Below are positions 1-12,200 of a stretch of 64,000 nucleotides of DNA, in pieces; the first letter of the stretch is position 1; each line of letters begins with the position of its first letter. The stretch is from Argopecten irradians (taxonomy: Eukaryota; Mollusca; Bivalvia; Pectinida; Pectinidae): NCBI RefSeq assembly GCF_041381155.1, contig NC_091135.1, positions 51,598,497 to 51,662,496 on the forward strand, read 5' to 3'. The notes below the pieces were generated by a model. That model searched no databases. It had not been told where the DNA came from and saw only the letters and a list, made by a program, of their open reading frames with translations. The translations under genes and the position numbers were made by a program.

Positions 1-181
1 TTATAAGTGTTGTGTTGTCATTCTTATATATTTACATTCTGAGTGTTCCGTCACTATATGAATCAACCAACTGACGAAAACAAACATTTGCCTATGAAAA
101 CACTATAATACACTATGAATACAACGATTCTCGTGCATCAATCAGCTGATTTCAAACATTGCGCCAGTTTCATATCAATAC

Positions 182-837
182 ACAAGAGCTGTTGGAGAAC
201 AGCAAAGCTCGCCTATTCAGAAGAAGTTGATGTTCAGGTATTTACTATTTAAACATGGATATATGACAAAATAACAGACTCAAAAACCCCCTAAAGGGCC
301 CCAAATTGGTTGTATTATCACGTTCAGCATCCATACACATTAGGATAATAAAATCATAAACATTTATGATGACTTATGCTTAAACAATTGACAAAATAGA
401 AACTTGCTCAAAAACTTTAACATGGAAATATGACAAATTAACAGACTCAAAAAAACCCTAAAGGGCCCCAAATTGGTTGTATTATCACGTTCAGCATCCA
501 TACACATTAGGATAATAAAATCATAAACATTTATGATGACGTAAACTTAAACAATTGACGAAACAGAAACTTGCTCAAAAACTTTAACATGGAAATATGA
601 CAAATTAACAGACTCAAAAAACCCCTAAAGGGCCCAAAATTGGTTGTATTATCACGTTCAGCATCCATACACATTAGGAAAATAAAATCATAAACATTTA
701 TGATGACGTAAACTTAAACAATTGACGAAACAGAAACTTGCTCAAAAACTTTAACGTGAAATGGGACGCCGACGCCGATGCCGACGCCGGGGTGACAACA
801 TTAGCTCTCCCTATTCTTCGAATAGGCGAGCTAAAAA
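182..837 (+). mobile_element. Hairpin-ended non-autonomous repeat, copy A
   Basis: The element starts ACAAGAGCTGTT and folds at once into a hairpin (GAGCTGTT against AACAGC..GCTC). It then carries the arm AGCTCGCCTATTC. The core holds three near-identical 167-bp units, beginning near 254, 421 and 588. A GC-rich stretch of GACGCC repeats follows near 760-790. The 3' end is a stem-loop, TTAGCTC.CCCTATTC with loop TTC and GAATAGGCGAGCTAA, followed by an A-run. The 5' arm is complementary to the right strand of the 3' stem. No open reading frame is present, so it must be mobilised in trans. The architecture recalls Helentron-associated (HINE/pearl) elements of bivalves; that assignment is inference. 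Confidence 0.75.
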
Positions 838-1136
838 TAGTCCCCCGCAATATTTTAATGTATAATATATAATGTGTTATTTCTTGATATATAATTAACT
901 AAGGTCTACTGTAATAAGTCAATCAAATCTTATTTTAACTATATTTCTTTTTTATCGTTTGTCATTTGCAAAAAAAGTCAACCGGAAGGCGGAAGCTTGA
1001 AAACGCGACGTTGTGGAACGACGTCGTCATCCAGCTGTTCCATTAACCTTGTTTCTCGTCGTATATGGGTGTCATAATTTTAAATATAATATAAAACCTT
1101 TCAATAATTTTTATTTTCATAAATTATTCTAATGTA

Positions 1137-1267
1137 AATGTATTTTTCTAATTTTCATAGCGGCTATGAATAGCAGAAGCTATCTACATATCTTCCGAGG
1201 AGCGCTCCACGGGATATGTAGATAGCTTCTGCTACGCATAGCCGCTATGAAAATTAGAAAAATACAT
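1137..1267. repeat. Long fold-back palindrome
   Basis: Two arms of about 55 bases (about 1137-1192 and 1213-1267) are near-perfect reverse complements around a short loop of about 20 bases. They differ mainly where AAT faces ACGC in the middle of the arm. The arms include TTTCATAGCGGCTATG and its complement. No coding sequence is seen. It could be a small fold-back MITE or a cruciform-forming site. Confidence 0.8.
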
Positions 1268-1403
1268 TCAATCCCTATATGGATCACAACAGGTTCATCC
1301 AAAAATACGTCACCGACCTCCAGATGTCATTAGAATTTATCACTCACTTGCTGGGATCTATTTTCAACTCAATTGATGGAGAATATGACAATCTGTCCCG
1401 TTA

Positions 1404-1994
1404 TTTTTGTGTCGCCTGTAACGCAAGGGCAACACTATGGTATTTCAACCAAATTTGGTATAAGCTTTATATCAATGAGATCCTGGATGAGTTCGATAAT
1501 GGTTAAAATCCGTTAATATTTGCAAGAGTTACAGGACTTTAAAGTCGTCAAAACAGATAAATCCATGGTTTTCGTTCGATAACTGTAGTATTTATTGTCC
1601 GATTTCAACCAAATTTGGTGTATTGCTTTATATCAATGAAATCTTAGATGGGTTTGCTACTGATCGAAATCCGTGGATATTTTCAAGAATTATGGGATTT
1701 TAAAATCGTCATAACATGGTTTCTGCTCTATAACTTTTATTAGTATTTATTGTTCGATTTCAAACAAATTTGGTATATAGTATTTATTGTTCAATTTCAA
1801 CCAAATTTGGTATATTGCTCTATATCAATGAGATTTTAGATTGGTACGACACTGGTCAAAATCCAGCAATATTTGCAAGAGTTACGGGACTTGATAACTT
1901 CACCTAATTATTAACAATATTTTCAACTTTAAATATTTAATTATTTTTTGTGATGCTGTGTAGGCGACACATCTACTTCGGTGTAATTCTTGTT
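1404..1994 (-). mobile_element. Hairpin-ended non-autonomous repeat, copy H
   Basis: Read on the minus strand, it starts AACAAGAATTACACC at 1994, with ACAC/GTGT pairing and the arm GTGTCGCC. It ends near 1404 with the stem GTGTTGCC...GGCGACAC followed by an A-run. The core contains about three diverged 160-190 bp units, marked by CAACCAAATTTGGTAT near 1446, 1608 and 1799. The short plus-strand ORF at 1279-1506 crosses into it and is not a gene. The end plan matches the other hairpin-ended repeats here, but arm and core sequence are unrelated to copy A. Confidence 0.65.
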
Positions 1995-3634
1995 GTTAAA
2001 GCTACTGTTTTTTGTTTTTTTGTTTTTTTTGTCTTTTAGGTCTTTCCTTTGTGGCAATAAATTACAGAAATGTTATTTACGGACTTTGTACAGGTTCTTG
2101 CACATGCATATGATTATTTTACATTTGAGATAATGGAGAAAAATTCTGTCTACAATGTGTCCTCTAAAACAACAACAGTATAACCATATACACTGTAAAC
2201 TTATTTCCACTTGAAATTAAATTTATATTTTGCGGCCAATTAGATATTGAGAAAATGTCTTCAGCACCTTTTCAATGGAATCATACAAGTCTTAATCATG
2301 AAATGAAATTGCTGAGAAAATTTTAAAGGTATGGAAATCTAAAAACCTGAAGTCACCATGAAAATAAGTTTGTTTACAGTGAAATATGAATGAAACTATC
2401 ATGTATGCTACTGTGTAAAATTTATCTTACATTTTAAACAGCAAATTGTCCAGCTATACAGCTTTTAAAATTTAATAAAAAAATTAATGACTACAACATG
2501 AAAGTGATAATAAATAGGTATATGTTTTACTTCAACAGAAGAACATAATATCTATATGTATATAATATGGAGGAAACAGTAAAGCTACCATATACAACAA
2601 TTAATACTAGTACATCGGCACCAATTTCAACATCTTAAATCATAATATATAATTAACAGCAGGGAAATATACTACCAGCCAAGACTTATAGGTTTTTGTG
2701 AAAATCAACCTAATATTTCTAAAAGCAAATAATCCAGTCTGGTACATTTGATTCATAAAATTTAGCTTCTATTCAGTTACTAGTCAATAAATATAAATAA
2801 ATGATAGAACAATGTAATGACTCATACACTATGAAATATGTAAATCCATTGTAAATGTACAATGATGGTAAAAATGAATCCTTGTCAAAACAACAAGTTT
2901 AGGCTTTATATATTAGGATCTTAAATGAGTGCTCATTTCATACAACATCTTATAAAATAAGTCTAAGAAGTTTTGTTTTTGTGAGTCTTGGCAAAAAAAA
3001 ATTAAAACTGAGAGGAGTTGCACAAAATCTCATTTGAAATGAACACTTTTTAACATACTTTTTATCACATCACAACAGGCTCAACCTACATTTAAGAGAA
3101 TCTCAATGTCAAAATATGTTTGTCACAATGTCCTCAAATCCTGACCTCACATCATTGTTAACTGATGTCACAATAAATTTCCAGTCAATGAAAAAGCACT
3201 CTAGGTTAAATTACACTAATGACATAGGCAAAAATATTACATGGACAATTTCTCTGGTGGATTATGTGAATTAAGTGGATACATACTATTACCACCCAAG
3301 AATAAGAGTAAGATAAATGTACATATTTACATTTTCACTGCAGTCCCACTATGTAACCTTACCAAGTGCAGTTTGCAGTTATATAGACTATGAACATCAA
3401 TCGCTATTGATGACATCATTATTGTGACATCACAATTTTTGTGCCAGCGATCACAGAAAATGGCTGTTCAAAGACGGAATACTTAGAAGATGCCTATTGC
3501 ATGTTCATGTACAGTATTGTATATTTCTTAATTTGGAACTCCTCAAACTTTCAGAGTTCAGTGTATTCACTTACCCAAACTTTGTCTAAAAAATTCAACA
3601 AATATTGTTGAATATCAAATTCATTGTATGTATA
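1995..3634. other. Intergenic, no gene seen
   Basis: AT-rich sequence with short poly-A and poly-T runs and stop codons in all frames. I see no exon-like ORF, tRNA or clear mobile-element end here. Confidence 0.6.
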
Positions 3635-3811
3635 AACAAGAGCTGTTGGAGAACAGCAAAGCTCGCCTATTCAGAAGAAGTTGAAGCTTAAACAATTGAC
3701 GAAACAGAAACTTGCTCAAAAACTTTAACGTGAAATGGGACGCCAACGCTGACGCCGACGCCGGGGTGACAACATTAGCTCCCCCTATTCTTCGAATAGG
3801 CGAGCTAAAAA
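3635..3811 (+). mobile_element. Hairpin-ended repeat, copy B (core lost)
   Basis: Same family as copy A: AACAAGAGCTGTTGG start, the AGCTCGCCTATTC arm, the GACGCC-rich stretch and the 3' stem ending GGCGAGCTAAAAAT. None of the 167-bp core units is present, so it is only about 177 bp long. The two copies show that both ends are retained while the tandem core varies from zero to three units. Confidence 0.75.
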
Positions 3812-4021
3812 TTTAAAACTCAAGATTAAACATTTCCTTGAAAAATAAAGGTAAACTTCACTAAGTACTAGAATTCTAGCTAGCACTTTTGTTTAACATG
3901 ATTAAACTATTCCCATTTTTTCATTTAGTACAGAGTATGCATGTACAGTTATTAGAGCTTAACAATACATTCTCTTATAAGTAAATAAAAATGTCTCAAG
4001 TTAAGCTAACCAGTAAGCTTT

Positions 4022-4246
4022 TGGTTTGGTTTGGTTTGATTAGTTTAACGTCCTATTAACAGCCAGGGTCATTTAAGGACGTGCCAGGTTTGTTGGTGGA
4101 GGAAAGCCGGAGTACCCGGAGAAAAACCACCGACCAGCGGTCAGTACCTGGCAACTGCCCCACATGGGATTCGAACTCGCGACCCAGAGGTGGAGGGCAT
4201 GTGGTAATATGTCGGTACATCTTAACCACTCGGCCACCGCGGCCCC
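4022..4246 (-). mobile_element. tRNA-derived SINE
   Basis: On the minus strand, a tRNA-like head starts near 4246 with an A-box-like GTGGCCGAGTGGTTAAG and a B-box-like GAGTTCGAATCCC. It is followed by a central part containing TTTCTCCGGGTACTCCGG. The tail reads CTGTTAATAGGACG and ends in (CCAAA)n, seen on the plus strand as GGTTTGGTTTGGTTTG. The head resembles a class II (Ser/Leu-type) tRNA with a long variable region, but it does not close as a full cloverleaf and runs into the SINE body. It is therefore a SINE and not a tRNA gene. The tail is shared with the SINE-like units at 31-34 kb and 56.7 kb. Confidence 0.8.
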
Positions 4247-5468
4247 AGTAAGCAATATATTACACACAGCTAGTGTTAATACTAACATTATCGTTTGATT
4301 ACAAAAACAGAACTTGCATATTTGTATTAAAAGAAACTATCATTTGTCATTTAGCAAAAAGCTTCCAACGCAAAAAATAATTTTAAAATCAGATGAAACT
4401 AATACATGTATGAATGCTAAATTTCATAATAGTTGGACAGAAATAATTTGATCTAATCAAAGTATATTGATGTTTCGCAAATGCTCCTACACATTATTTT
4501 TAGAAAATTTTCTGCTTAAATATATCATATTTATAGATAAGATTATACAGTTACATTATAATATTAACATTTCAACACTACATGTATATGGATTTCGTTA
4601 AAGGGGAATTACTGCATTTTTTATTTTGTCTCGGTACAGAAAAGGTTAATACTCTAATCATGAAATGAATACTGGAAAGAAATGCCTTCATCCGTAATAC
4701 ACCAGGGTATACTGGATTCAAGTTGTCCGTCCATCTGTAGACACAATGATCGACTAACTACTCCTCCTAAAATGTTAGAGGGATTTCAACAAGACCTGGT
4801 GGCAATAATTCATATACAGTGTAGATATGTCTATATTGGAATAAAATACTTCCACCTTCAGAGTTATTTGTTAGAAACCAATGAAGTGGGTCACTATCCG
4901 GGGGATTTCAGTGAAACTTGGTGGCAAGATGTGTGTAATCTATATTGGTTTAAGATACTTCTGCCGTTTTTAGAGTTATGCCCCTTTATTACAATACAGT
5001 GGGAGATATAATTTAATTGGCCTCCTGGACAACAGTTTTTAATGATATTACAATAGAAGACATTGCCATAAAATGAACAAACATTGGTTTTCATGGCATC
5101 TCATGAACATTACTGTCACATTGATACTATATTTTTAGATCTTTAGGTAAACATGAGTGTTACTCAGTTGAGTAGTAATTTACATAGATACAGACAGTTC
5201 CAGTTACTAAAATATGTAAACCAATGTGTTTTCTACTTATTTCAATTTTAGCACGCTAAAACCATTTAAATGCAGTAATTTCCCTTTAAAGATGAAAATA
5301 ATACATATATTTTTATTATTGATAAAAATTGAACCTACCACGTACCTAGTTCACAAACATTTGGATCGAGACAAAATTGAATAATCAAACATTCTCCATG
5401 ATGATAAAAAGATACATTCTATTCCCAGACTACCAGTTATAAGTATAATATAATTACCGTGAACAAAA
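4247..5468. other. Intergenic, no gene seen
   Basis: AT-rich sequence. The ORF at 4682-5011 lacks a recognisable domain and splice context, and I do not call it a gene. Confidence 0.55.
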
Positions 5469-6192
5469 AACAAGAGGCTCAGAGTGCCTGTATCGCTTAC
5501 CTGTTGTTTCTTTTTAGTAATTATCCCAAAGACTCTAACAATTAGAAAAAATAGCACAATTGACTCCAAAATTTATTTAATTTTGAATCACAACCATATA
5601 ATATGCTATCCAATACATAGGTTCAGAGAGGAAGTAATTTGTATGAAAATAGAAGCCTAATTGACCTTTTTGGCCCCGCATCTAAGGCCCCAGTGGGTCA
5701 GCCTTATCATTTGTACAATTTCAAATCCCCACCCTATAAGGATGCTACCATTGCATTATAAGTGCTCTTCCATGCTTAGCTGCAGAGAAGATGTCGTTTA
5801 TATGATAACAGCCAAATTGACCGATTTTGGCCCCGCCCTCAGGCCCCCCGGGGGTCAGCCCCATCATTTGTACAATTTTGAATCTCCAACCTATAAGGAT
5901 TCTACCATTGCATTATGGGTGCTATCCCATGCTTAGTTTCAGAGAAGAAGTCGTTTATATGGAAATAGCCAAATTGACCCCTTTTGGTCCCACCCCTCAG
6001 GCCCTGGGGGGTTAGCCCCATCATTTGTACAATTTTCATTTAGTAGCCCATAAGGATGCTACCTATCAAATTTTGTTGAAATCCGACCAGCGGTTATGGA
6101 GAAGAAGTTGATTGTTGACTGACGGACAGACGCCCGACGCCACGGTATGGCATAAGCTCACCTTTGTCCTTCAGACTAGGTGAGCTAAAAAA
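5469..6192 (+). mobile_element. Hairpin-ended non-autonomous repeat, copy C
   Basis: It starts AACAAGAGGCTCAGAG, with GAGGC/GCCTG pairing and the arm CGCTTACCTG. The core has three ~155-bp units, marked by AATTGACC near 5659, 5813 and 5971. A GACGGACAGACGCCCGACG stretch precedes the end. The 3' stem pairs AAGCTCACCT with AGGTGAGCTAA, with an extra GTC/GAC inside the loop, then a long A-run. ORFs at 5661-6015 arise from the repeat units and are not genes. Confidence 0.75.
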
Positions 6193-6541
6193 GAAAAAAA
6201 AAACTGAGCAAAATAATACAGATGATAAGAAAGGAGACAACTGATACACAGCTGAAAGTACCACAATGTAATACAGGGCCGTTTTTTATTTACTTTATTT
6301 TGATTTTATTTGTTTGACTGGTCGAACCTAGTTGTGCGTTTATGACTGATCTGGTTATTTTAAATTGTTTTCACAAGCGCCTTGGCAAAGCCCTTATAGG
6401 CCTGTATTATAAACTACAGGTCCATCAGGATTTATTTAAACTTGAAATAATTACTTTAAAAAAAAAGTTGAACCAGTTGATTAGAATAAAAAAGGGCCTA
6501 AATGATCAGGGAGACAATGTTAAATGACTGAAGTTAGACAA

Positions 6542-7895
6542 TGTAGATGAGGGGAGACAAATTCGTACAGATACGGAGAGATTCCTGTACCTGTTATATG
6601 ATTATGTAGATGAGGGGAGACAAATTCGTACAGATACGGAGAGATTCCTGTACCTGTTATAATATTGTTATGTAGATGAGGGGAGACAAATTTGTACAGA
6701 TACGGAGAGATTCCTGTACCTGTTATATGATTATGTAGATGAGGGGAGACAAATGTGTACAGATACTGAGAGATTCCTGTACCTGTTATAATATTGTTAT
6801 GTAGATGAGGGGAGACAAATTCGTACAGATACGGAGAGATTCCTGTACCTGTTATATGATTATGTAGATGAGGGGAGACAAATTCGTACAGATACGGAGA
6901 GATTCCTGTACCTGTTATAATATTGTTATGTAGATGAGGGGAGACAAATTTGTACAGATACGGAGAGATTCCTGTACCTGTTATAATATTGTTATGTAGA
7001 TGAGGGGAGACAAATGTGTACAGATACTGAGAGATTCCTGTACCTGTTATAATATTGTTATGTAGATGAGGGGAGACAAATTTGTACAGATACCAAACGA
7101 TTCCTGTACCTGTTATGATATAGTTATGTAGATGAGGGGAGACAAATTTATACAGATACGGAGAGATTCTTGAACCTGTTATAATATAGTTATGTAGATG
7201 AGGGGAGACAAATTTGTACAGAAACGGAGAGATTCCTGTACCTGTAAGATAAAGTTATGTAGAGAAGGGAAGACAAATTTGTACAGATACCGAGAGATTC
7301 CTGTACCTGTTATAATGTAGTTATGTAGATGAGGGGAGACAAATGGGTACAGATACAGAGATTCCTGTACCTGTTATAATATAGTTATGTAGATGAGGGG
7401 AGACAAATTTGTACAGATACGGAGAGATTCCTGTACCTGTTATAATATAGTTATGTAGATGAGGGAAGACAAATTTGTACAGATACGGAGAGACTCCTGT
7501 ACCTGTTATAATATAGTTATGTAGATGAGGGGAGACAAATTTGAACAGATACGAAGAGATTCCTGTACCTGTTATGATATAGTTATGTAGATGAGGGGAG
7601 ACAAATTTGTACAGATACGGAGAGATTCCTGTACCTGTTATGATATAGTTATGTAGAGAAGGGAAGACAAATTTGTACAGATACCGAGGGATTCCTGTAC
7701 CTGTTATAATATAGTTATGTAGATGAGGGGAGACAAATTTGTACAGATACAAAGAGATTCCTGTACCTGATATAATATAATTATGTAGATGAGGGGAAAC
7801 AAATTTGTACAGATACAGAGAGATTCCTGTACCTGTTATAATATAGTTATGTAGATGAGGGGAGACAAATTTGTACAGATACAGAGAGATTCCTG
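6542..7895. repeat. Minisatellite, 21 units of 63 or 66 bp
   Basis: Twenty full units and one partial unit share TGTAGATGAGGGGAGACAAA followed by a TACAGATACGGAGAGATTCC block. Unit starts are near 6542, 6605, 6671, 6734, 6800, 6863, 6929 and then mostly every 66 bases to 7850. In the first six units, 63- and 66-bp forms alternate, giving a ~129-bp higher-order period. Because 66 is divisible by three, one minus-strand frame stays open at 7321-7752 and gives a 22-residue repeat. I treat this as a by-product of unit length. Confidence 0.95.
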
Positions 7896-9221
7896 GAAGT
7901 TTTTAGAGTTGTAGTACAGAAGGAGGTCAAGTACGAATTGAGTTGAGATGAATGTAAATTACATGTAGATAAGGGGACAACTACAATACGTACAGATAAA
8001 GAGGGGACCAAGTAAGACCATATAAATTCACGGGAAATTAATATGAAATATAAGGGGAGACTTATATAAATAAACTATATCAAGGGAGATAACTACAATA
8101 CACAGAAGGGAGAGGGGGGACTGCTTTTCAAATAAATTTCTTTATACTCATTTGTACAGAGACAGCTTTTGATGTTGCTTTGTCTTTATTAAGCTACTTA
8201 AAAATCATGGTGTCAAATCAGAATAGCACATGCACCAAAATATGATCATCATGGAATATCTATCACTTTAATTTTATGAATGCTTGCGAATTGCTGAAAC
8301 ATTCATTATAACAATACATAATTTATCTTAATAGATTAATATAGTTACAACTGAAGTTTGTTCAAGACAGTACAAATGATATATCACTACAATGCTCCAG
8401 CTAATTAGCTATATGTAAATATTTATAATTAGGAAATCGAATTTTTTCCAAAAACAATAAATGATATCAATCTGTAAGGAACTGCATGCACCAGCTACCA
8501 AGCCCTTCCCTATCCTTTATGAGAAGGATTTGTCTTTTAACTATGTTACCAGAGGAAAATCATATTTCACCTCATGAAGAATATGAAATCCAAATTCTAA
8601 TGACAGGCATTCCAAGATATCTAAACCAGGAGAACACACCTGATCTCATACTAATTCACCATAATGTCACTGTTAAGACTATCATAATTAAGTGACAAAG
8701 TTATCATTAATACATTTTGTGTCATTAGACAATTTAAGTTTCTCCCAGCTTTAATTTATATAATAATATAAATATTGCATCTATGGCGACAAGTTTAAAA
8801 TGAAGGCATGTTTACAAGTATCGACTTTCAACAACTGCTGTACCAAAGTTTTTAAGAAATCAAATATAAATGTTCTTTGGTATAACTTAATTTCAACTAC
8901 ATCTACAAATACTAACAACGTCGGGTCGAATCTAACTTGAATTTTTGTTGATAGTTACGTATAGTGTGGCTTTGAAATAACATAATGTCACATTTTCAAG
9001 TTTTCTTTAGTTTAGAAATTTTTAAATTCTTATCATTTTGAACAAAGAATAAGCTTTCATAACATGAAAATAATTTTGAAAATGTGACATACAAAAACTA
9101 CACCTACATATGATATGCAAATAACAAAATATGACTGTTGTAGACTATGTGTTAAAAGTCATTAAGTTCAACTAACCAAGACTAGGTCACACTGGATAAA
9201 CATCGGCCATTGTAGCTGATG
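7896..9221. other. Intergenic / GAN downstream region
   Basis: No gene is seen. This lies 3' of the minus-strand GAN gene and should hold its 3' UTR. A possible ATTAAA signal on the minus strand lies near 8751-8756, but nothing confirms it. Confidence 0.4.
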
Positions 9222-12200
9222 TCACATGATATCTGTAAATGTAAGTTTGCCTTGATCCCATTGAAGCCTTCGCAGTCGGTGGAGAGGCATTCTAAACATG
9301 GTGGAGGAGTGTCCACGCTGCATGGCGGGAGGGTTCTGTACCACACACCGCCAGCTGTTTGAATGAAAGTTGAACCCCCTCACACAATGATATGTCCCCC
9401 CTACATCTAGGGCACCTATTACCAACACTTCATCACCGTCATATACTGCCCCATAGATCTGAGAGGCGTCCGACATTGTACACAGACCTACCCCTCGAGT
9501 ATGAGCGTTAGCCCAGTAATCATTGCGTGTGGAGTAGATTTCTGTTCCACAAAACTTAACACTGTGTCCCCCATGCATGGCACTTGGACACTCAATACGC
9601 CTAAAACCACCAAACACATAGATATCATTGTCTACAGCAACTGCTCGTGCATCACATCGCCGTTCTCTCATCGGAGACACAGATGTCCAAGTCTCCGTAC
9701 GAGTGTCATAACATTCTACAGCTTCAAAAAGTTTTCCTATTGCACCACCAGCTATCACATATATCTTTTTATCTACTGCTGCAAACGAGGACCAGACTCG
9801 CTTCAAATTCATCTCGGGGATGGGTCTCCATTTGTTTGTGAGAACATTGTAAACTTCACCAGAAGTTAGTGGGTCTGTCATGTCATTACTACCTCCCAGA
9901 GCGTAAATGTGGTCATCAATGGCAACCAAACCAAAGCCCACCCTGGCATGTTCCATAGGAGCAATGGAAGACCATTTGTCTTGGTGAGGATCATATTTCT
10001 CTCCAGTATTGAGGATCTGACATTTGTTATTACGTCCTCCTACCGCATACAGATAACCACCTACAAAAGAGTGAAGACGTCTTAAGTCTCACACAGTAGG
10101 TTAGCACTGATTAAGTCAGCCTGAAGAAAGCTATGAAACTGCAATCGAAATTTTAATTCATAGATTAACCATGGTTCAGTTCAGTAGTTTTCTTTAAGTA
10201 ATGCTAATTACTTTCACTTAGACTGAAAGTTGCTAATAGAGAGGAGCTTATTGAATATTCATACATTTTTAATTCCTAACTGCAATCACCATGATGTGGC
10301 CAAAATATATGGGATAATGCTACCTGGCGCTACACCTTTAATCATAATATGTGTTGTCCGATATTTATGCTTCCTCTACTATGCTATACTTTATACTTAA
10401 TTACTTACTTTGACTATACATGTTGGATTTCCAATGAGTTATATTCCCTTTATTTATCTATATTTATGCTTACCAACTTCCACAATACCATGTCCTATCC
10501 TGTCAGTTGTCATGCAGGCCAGATCGACCCACTGTCCATTAGTGTTGTTGTCCCTCTTACTGGGGACAATACATCGTACACAGGCCTTGATCTCCAACTC
10601 ACTACTCTTACTGTACACATAAAACAACAAACAAGAATTATGGTCTATGTACTAAATTGTGTCGAATATTGACTTGAATCTAAAATATTTCATAAAACTA
10701 TTACACAACTTTAAGGAAAAAAATTATTTTGTACTTTTAAAAATCGTAATCATATCATTACTATTTTCATTTTCTGCATTAATTAACAAGAAATCCCAGA
10801 GGGATCTTGGCACCCACCAAAGATTGATCTATGTCTGACAATTTTCAGACAGATCTTATCTCTACTTTTCAACCTTCAGACCCAAAATGCACTATGCACA
10901 ACTAGCGCCAAAGGGGTACATACACACGGAACATAAGAACAATACTTTCTGGAATTAACGGTAACAAACTTTAACTATCAAACAGCCAAGATGGTTGCCT
11001 TGCGGCCATCTTGTTGACCTATCGGTCCCAAAACGCGATATGCACAACTGACATAGGGCCCTAGGGGAACCTACATGTAAAATTTGTGAAAGATCTATCA
11101 GTACCCTTTCTGAGAAATAGCAATAACAAACATTTGCTATCAAAATCCAAGATAGCTGCCTGGCGGCCATCTTGTTGACCAATCGGTTCCAAAATGCAAT
11201 TTCCACGACTAGGGCCCTATTGGAACCTACATATGAAATTTGACAATGATTCTTTCAGTACTTTCTGAGAAATAGCGATAACAAATTTTAAGTATTAAAA
11301 TCCAAGATGGCTGCCTGGCGGCCATCTTGTTGACCGATCCTTAAATGCGACATACACAACAACGGCCCTAGGGGAACCTGCCTAAAAATTTGAGAAAGAT
11401 ACCTTGAGTACTATCTGAGAAAATAGCGGTAACAAACTTTAACTATCAAAATCCAATATGGCGGCTGTTCAGCCACCTTGTTGACTGATCTGTCCCAAAA
11501 AGCAATTTCCCTTTAATACTTCGTGAGAAATAGAAATAACAAACTTTTAACTATCAAAATACAAGATAGCTGACTGGCGACAATATTGTTGACCGATCTG
11601 TCCCAAAATTTGATATGCACGGTAACTAGGGTCCTAGGTGAACCTACATATGAAATTTGAGAAAGATTCCTTCTGTACTTTCTGAGATATAGCAGTAACA
11701 ATTTTAACTACCAAAATTCAAGATGGCGGCTGGTCGGCCATCTTGTTGACTGAGTAGTCCTAAAATGTAATATGCACAACTTCATCCCTAGTGGAACCTG
11801 CATATAAAATTTGAGGAAGATCTCTTTGATCCTTTCTGAGAGATAGTGGTAACAATCTTTAACTATCCAAATCCAAATGGCTGCCATCTTGTTGACCAAT
11901 CCGTCACAAAATGCAATATGCACAACTAGGGCCCTAAGGGAACCTACATATAAAATTTGAAAAAAGATCCCTTGAGTACTTTCTGAGAAATAGCGGTAAC
12001 AAGAATTGTTAATGGACGGACGGACAACGGAAGAAAGACGATTTGAATAGCATACCATCTGATGATGGTGGGCTAAAAATAATAAATTTCACAATGATGA
12101 TGATCCCATCAACTACTAGTGAGGTTGAACTGTAACCAACAATTCAAAATAAGGTAACTGGAAAAACTTACAATTACAATGAAACAATTCTGAAGGGACT

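Noticed and set aside
4140-4246. tRNA gene on the minus strand
   Set aside because: A- and B-box-like motifs exist, but the sequence runs into a SINE body with a family tail and does not close as a cloverleaf.
7321-7752. 143-residue minus-strand ORF with a 22-residue repeat
   Set aside because: It is the minisatellite read in a frame kept open because 66 is a multiple of three. No start context, splice pattern or known domain.
6542-7895. CRISPR-like array
   Set aside because: Units are contiguous, 63-66 bp, with no distinct spacers, in a eukaryotic context.
9501-9869. Plus-strand ORFs of 122 and 64 aa
   Set aside because: Antisense shadows of the GAN Kelch exon.
10955-12058. Series of minus-strand ORFs in GAN intron 3
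   Set aside because: All lie in the tandem core of hairpin-ended repeat E and repeat the same peptides with stops.
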